NCBI RefSeq assembly: GCF_900105165.1 | Contig: NZ_LT629740.1 | Location: 2,418,001 to 2,482,000, forward strand | DNA from: Mucilaginibacter mallensis | GTDB lineage: Bacteria > Bacteroidota > Bacteroidia > Sphingobacteriales > Sphingobacteriaceae | DNA: 64,000 nt | Direction: 5' to 3' | Part shown: in pieces, positions 62,226 to 64,000 of the stretch | Position numbering within the stretch: the first letter of the stretch is position 1 | Layout: every line of letters starts with the position of its first letter | Program-made: the position numbers and the translations under genes | The notes under the pieces: model-generated | Databases searched by the model: none | Seen by the model: only the letters and a program-made list of their open reading frames with translations | What the model was told of the DNA's origin: nothing

Positions 62226-63629
62226 ATGATTCACAGGTACGCAACTTTTATTAAGGCCGTAAATCTTACCACCGATTATATTATACTAAATATAAGTATG
62301 GTGCTTTCATATTTTATAGTTGATAAATCCAACTTTTTTTGGATCAACAATAAAAATTATTTACCCATTGTTTTAGTGTTTAATCTTATATGGCTGCTTG
62401 CAGCTAATATAACCGGGCTCTATGAACACGTGTTAAATAAGGATTCAATTAAAACATACAGGGGGGTTATTAAAACCTACTTTATATTCGTAAGTTTTAT
62501 ATGCTTCACCATAATTATCCTGATCGGCACTAAACCATATTTTATAACCCGCGAATACCTGTTTTATTCATTAGCGTTATTTGGTTTTTTGCTGGGCTTA
62601 TGGAAGCTTATATTTCTCGGTATACGCAAAAGCGACCGTACTTCCTTAATTGATAACCGTAATGTGGTAATTGTAGGCGGTGGGCGCATAGGTTATGATC
62701 TTTATCATTTCTTTGATCAGAATAAGGAACGTGGCTATAACCTGATTGGTTTTTTTGATGATCATTCCGAAAAAGTAAAGGATAAACATTTATACCTGGG
62801 TAATACTGATGAGTGTATCAGTTATGTGATAGCAAATAAGGTTGATGAGATCTTTTGCACATTACCTAACTCAAAAGCCGATAAAATAGAAAAACTAATG
62901 CTTGATGCCGATAAAAACCTTATCCGCTTTAAGTTTATACCTGAATATTACGATTACGCTAAAAAGCCTACATACATACAAAGTTTTGGTCATATTCCGG
63001 TTATATCAGTAAGGCCCGAGCCGCTTGAAAATATATTGAACAGGGCTATAAAACGCCTGTTCGACTGTGTTTTCTCCATATTTGTTATACTGTTTATTTT
63101 TAGCTGGTTGTTTCCTATACTGGCTATCATTATAAAGATCCAATCGCCCGGCCCTGTTTTCTTTGTTCAGCTCCGTTCAGGGCGCGATAACAACCCGTTT
63201 AAATGCTACAAATTCAGGAGTATGCGGGTGAATTCAGATTCGGATAAAAAACAGGCCAGCCGTAATGATTCCCGCATAACCAAAATTGGCGCTTTTATGC
63301 GTAAAACCAGTTTGGATGAATTACCACAGTTTTTTAATGTACTGATGGGTAATATGTCAGTAGTAGGGCCAAGGCCGCATATGATAAGCCACACCGAGCA
63401 ATATTCTCAATTGATCGATAAGTTTATGGTAAGGCATTTCCTTAAGCCGGGCATCACTGGCTGGGCTCAGATAAAGGGTCTTAGAGGGGAAACCAAAGAC
63501 ACCGAAAGCATGCTTAAACGTGTTGAGGCTGATGTTTGGTACCTGGAGAACTGGTCGTTCCTGCTTGACTTGAAGATCATTTTCTTAACTTTCTGGGGTA
63601 CTATTAAAGGCGACGAAAACGCATTTTAA
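62226..63629 (+). CDS. WcaJ-type undecaprenyl-phosphate sugar phosphotransferase
   Basis: 467 residues. Four N-terminal membrane helices (about 10-135), a CoA-binding-like Rossmann domain with VVIVGGGRIGYDLYHFF (about 147-163), a fifth membrane helix after NRAIKRLFDCVFSI (about 275-305), and the bacterial sugar transferase domain: GPVFFVQLRSGR, FKCYKFRSM (about 325-333), DSRITKIGAFMRKTSLDELPQFFNVLMGNMSVVGPRPH. It transfers a hexose-1-phosphate to undecaprenyl phosphate at the inner membrane. This is the second initiating enzyme in the window. Confidence 0.9.
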   Translation: MIHRYATFIKAVNLTTDYIILNISMVLSYFIVDKSNFFWINNKNYLPIVLVFNLIWLLAANITGLYEHVLNKDSIKTYRGVIKTYFIFVSFICFTIIILIGTKPYFITREYLFYSLALFGFLLGLWKLIFLGIRKSDRTSLIDNRNVVIVGGGRIGYDLYHFFDQNKERGYNLIGFFDDHSEKVKDKHLYLGNTDECISYVIANKVDEIFCTLPNSKADKIEKLMLDADKNLIRFKFIPEYYDYAKKPTYIQSFGHIPVISVRPEPLENILNRAIKRLFDCVFSIFVILFIFSWLFPILAIIIKIQSPGPVFFVQLRSGRDNNPFKCYKFRSMRVNSDSDKKQASRNDSRITKIGAFMRKTSLDELPQFFNVLMGNMSVVGPRPHMISHTEQYSQLIDKFMVRHFLKPGITGWAQIKGLRGETKDTESMLKRVEADVWYLENWSFLLDLKIIFLTFWGTIKGDENAF

Positions 63630-63631
63630 AA

Positions 63632-64000
63632 ATGCCCGTTTTCTACGACCAACTGAACAGGGCAGTAGATCTTCCGGATATACCGAAAAGAATCATTTCC
63701 GTAGTACCATCACAGACTGAATTACTATTCGATTTAGGCCTTGATGACAAGATAACCGGTATTACTAATTTCTGTACTCATCCTGCTAATAAAACCAGAT
63801 CAAAAACTACAGTTGGCGGCACTAAAAAGCTGGACATTGATCTGATAAAGACGCTTAATCCCGATCTCATCATCGCCAATAAAGAGGAAAACGACCGCGT
63901 GCAGATTGAAGAGCTAATGAATTATTTTCCGGTTTGGATAAGTGACATCAACAACCTGCAAGGCGCAGTTGAAATGATCAATAGCATAGGGGAGATGCTT
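63632..64000 (+). CDS. helical-backbone metal receptor (BtuF-like) protein, partial
   Basis: ATG at 63632, running off the window at 123 codons. IPKRIISVVPSQTELLFDLGLDDKITGIT (about 17-45), and LDIDLIKTLNPDLIIANKEEN (about 65-85), match the first half of the cobalamin/iron-siderophore binding family (PF01497-like). There is no signal peptide, so it may be a cytoplasmic receptor-like protein as annotated widely in Bacteroidetes. It starts two bases after the preceding gene and is probably co-transcribed. Confidence 0.8.
   Translation, partial: MPVFYDQLNRAVDLPDIPKRIISVVPSQTELLFDLGLDDKITGITNFCTHPANKTRSKTTVGGTKKLDIDLIKTLNPDLIIANKEENDRVQIEELMNYFPVWISDINNLQGAVEMINSIGEML

Overview
The window is a chromosomal segment of an aerobic, Gram-negative member of the Bacteroidetes, most likely Sphingobacteriaceae (Mucilaginibacter- or Pedobacter-like). 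The reasons are the families present (DUF5686, DUF5777, DUF3943, carboxypeptidase-regulatory-like domains, YXWGXW repeats, ECF sigma factor next to a beta-barrel protein, an ECF42-type sigma factor with YciI), the AT-rich sequence, the lack of strong Shine-Dalgarno sites, and several promoters that fit the Bacteroidetes TTG-N19-TAnnTTTG pattern. The genus is inferred from gene content; no database search was possible. I see no insertion sequence, phage, CRISPR array or rRNA.

1-1.4 kb: end of a CcmF/CcsA-type cytochrome c assembly protein and a diheme cytochrome c, closed by a perfect 20-bp-stem terminator. 1.6-21.2 kb: a large exopolysaccharide locus. It has a short TolC-like protein, a Wzc-like chain-length protein with a degenerate kinase domain, at least nine glycosyltransferases, a Wzy/ligase-type polymerase, a Wzx-type flippase, a hexapeptide acyltransferase and an initiating sugar transferase fused to a pseudo-receiver. 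Within this locus lie a reverse-strand partner-switching operon (membrane protein, REC-PP2C phosphatase, STAS protein, HATPase), a stand-alone receiver and an Hpt protein, which suggests phosphorelay and partner-switch control of polymer production. A 48-residue membrane protein is sandwiched by overlapping start and stop codons between a glycosyltransferase and the polymerase.

21.4-24.9 kb: ECF sigma factor, membrane-anchored beta-barrel (possible anti-sigma) protein, YceI and DUF5777 barrel in one operon behind an ECF-like promoter. 24.9-29.6 kb: small VOC/DinB/HMA-like genes, a GlxA-type AraC regulator and a YciI plus ECF42 sigma pair. 29.7-36.6 kb: envelope proteins (DUF5686, DUF3943, carboxypeptidase-regulatory-like, a molybdopterin-fold domain protein, a YXWGXW protein). 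36.7-39.6 kb: a YeiH-type exporter with its LysR regulator, which share a dyad operator, and a Pr6Pr membrane protein. 39.8-49.1 kb: a TolC-adaptor-RND-RND efflux operon behind palindromic sites. 49.2-53.8 kb: a DACNV (diadenylate-cyclase-like) protein, a carboxypeptidase-regulatory-like protein, a GH9 glycosidase and a broken copy of its 5' end. 53.8-59.4 kb: small enzymes and regulators (DUF1801, VOC, cupin, Crp/Fnr, two AraC proteins, DUF983, a Raf-kinase-inhibitor-like protein). 59.4-64 kb: HscB, tRNA-Leu(CAA), KdsA and KdsD (two Kdo biosynthesis steps), a WcaJ-type undecaprenyl-phosphate sugar transferase, and the start of a metal/cobalamin-binding ABC receptor.

The strongest candidates for new biology are the control module inside the polysaccharide locus, the coupled 48-residue gene, the receiver-fused sugar transferase, and the operator patterns at the LysR/YeiH, AraC/DUF983 and RND promoters.
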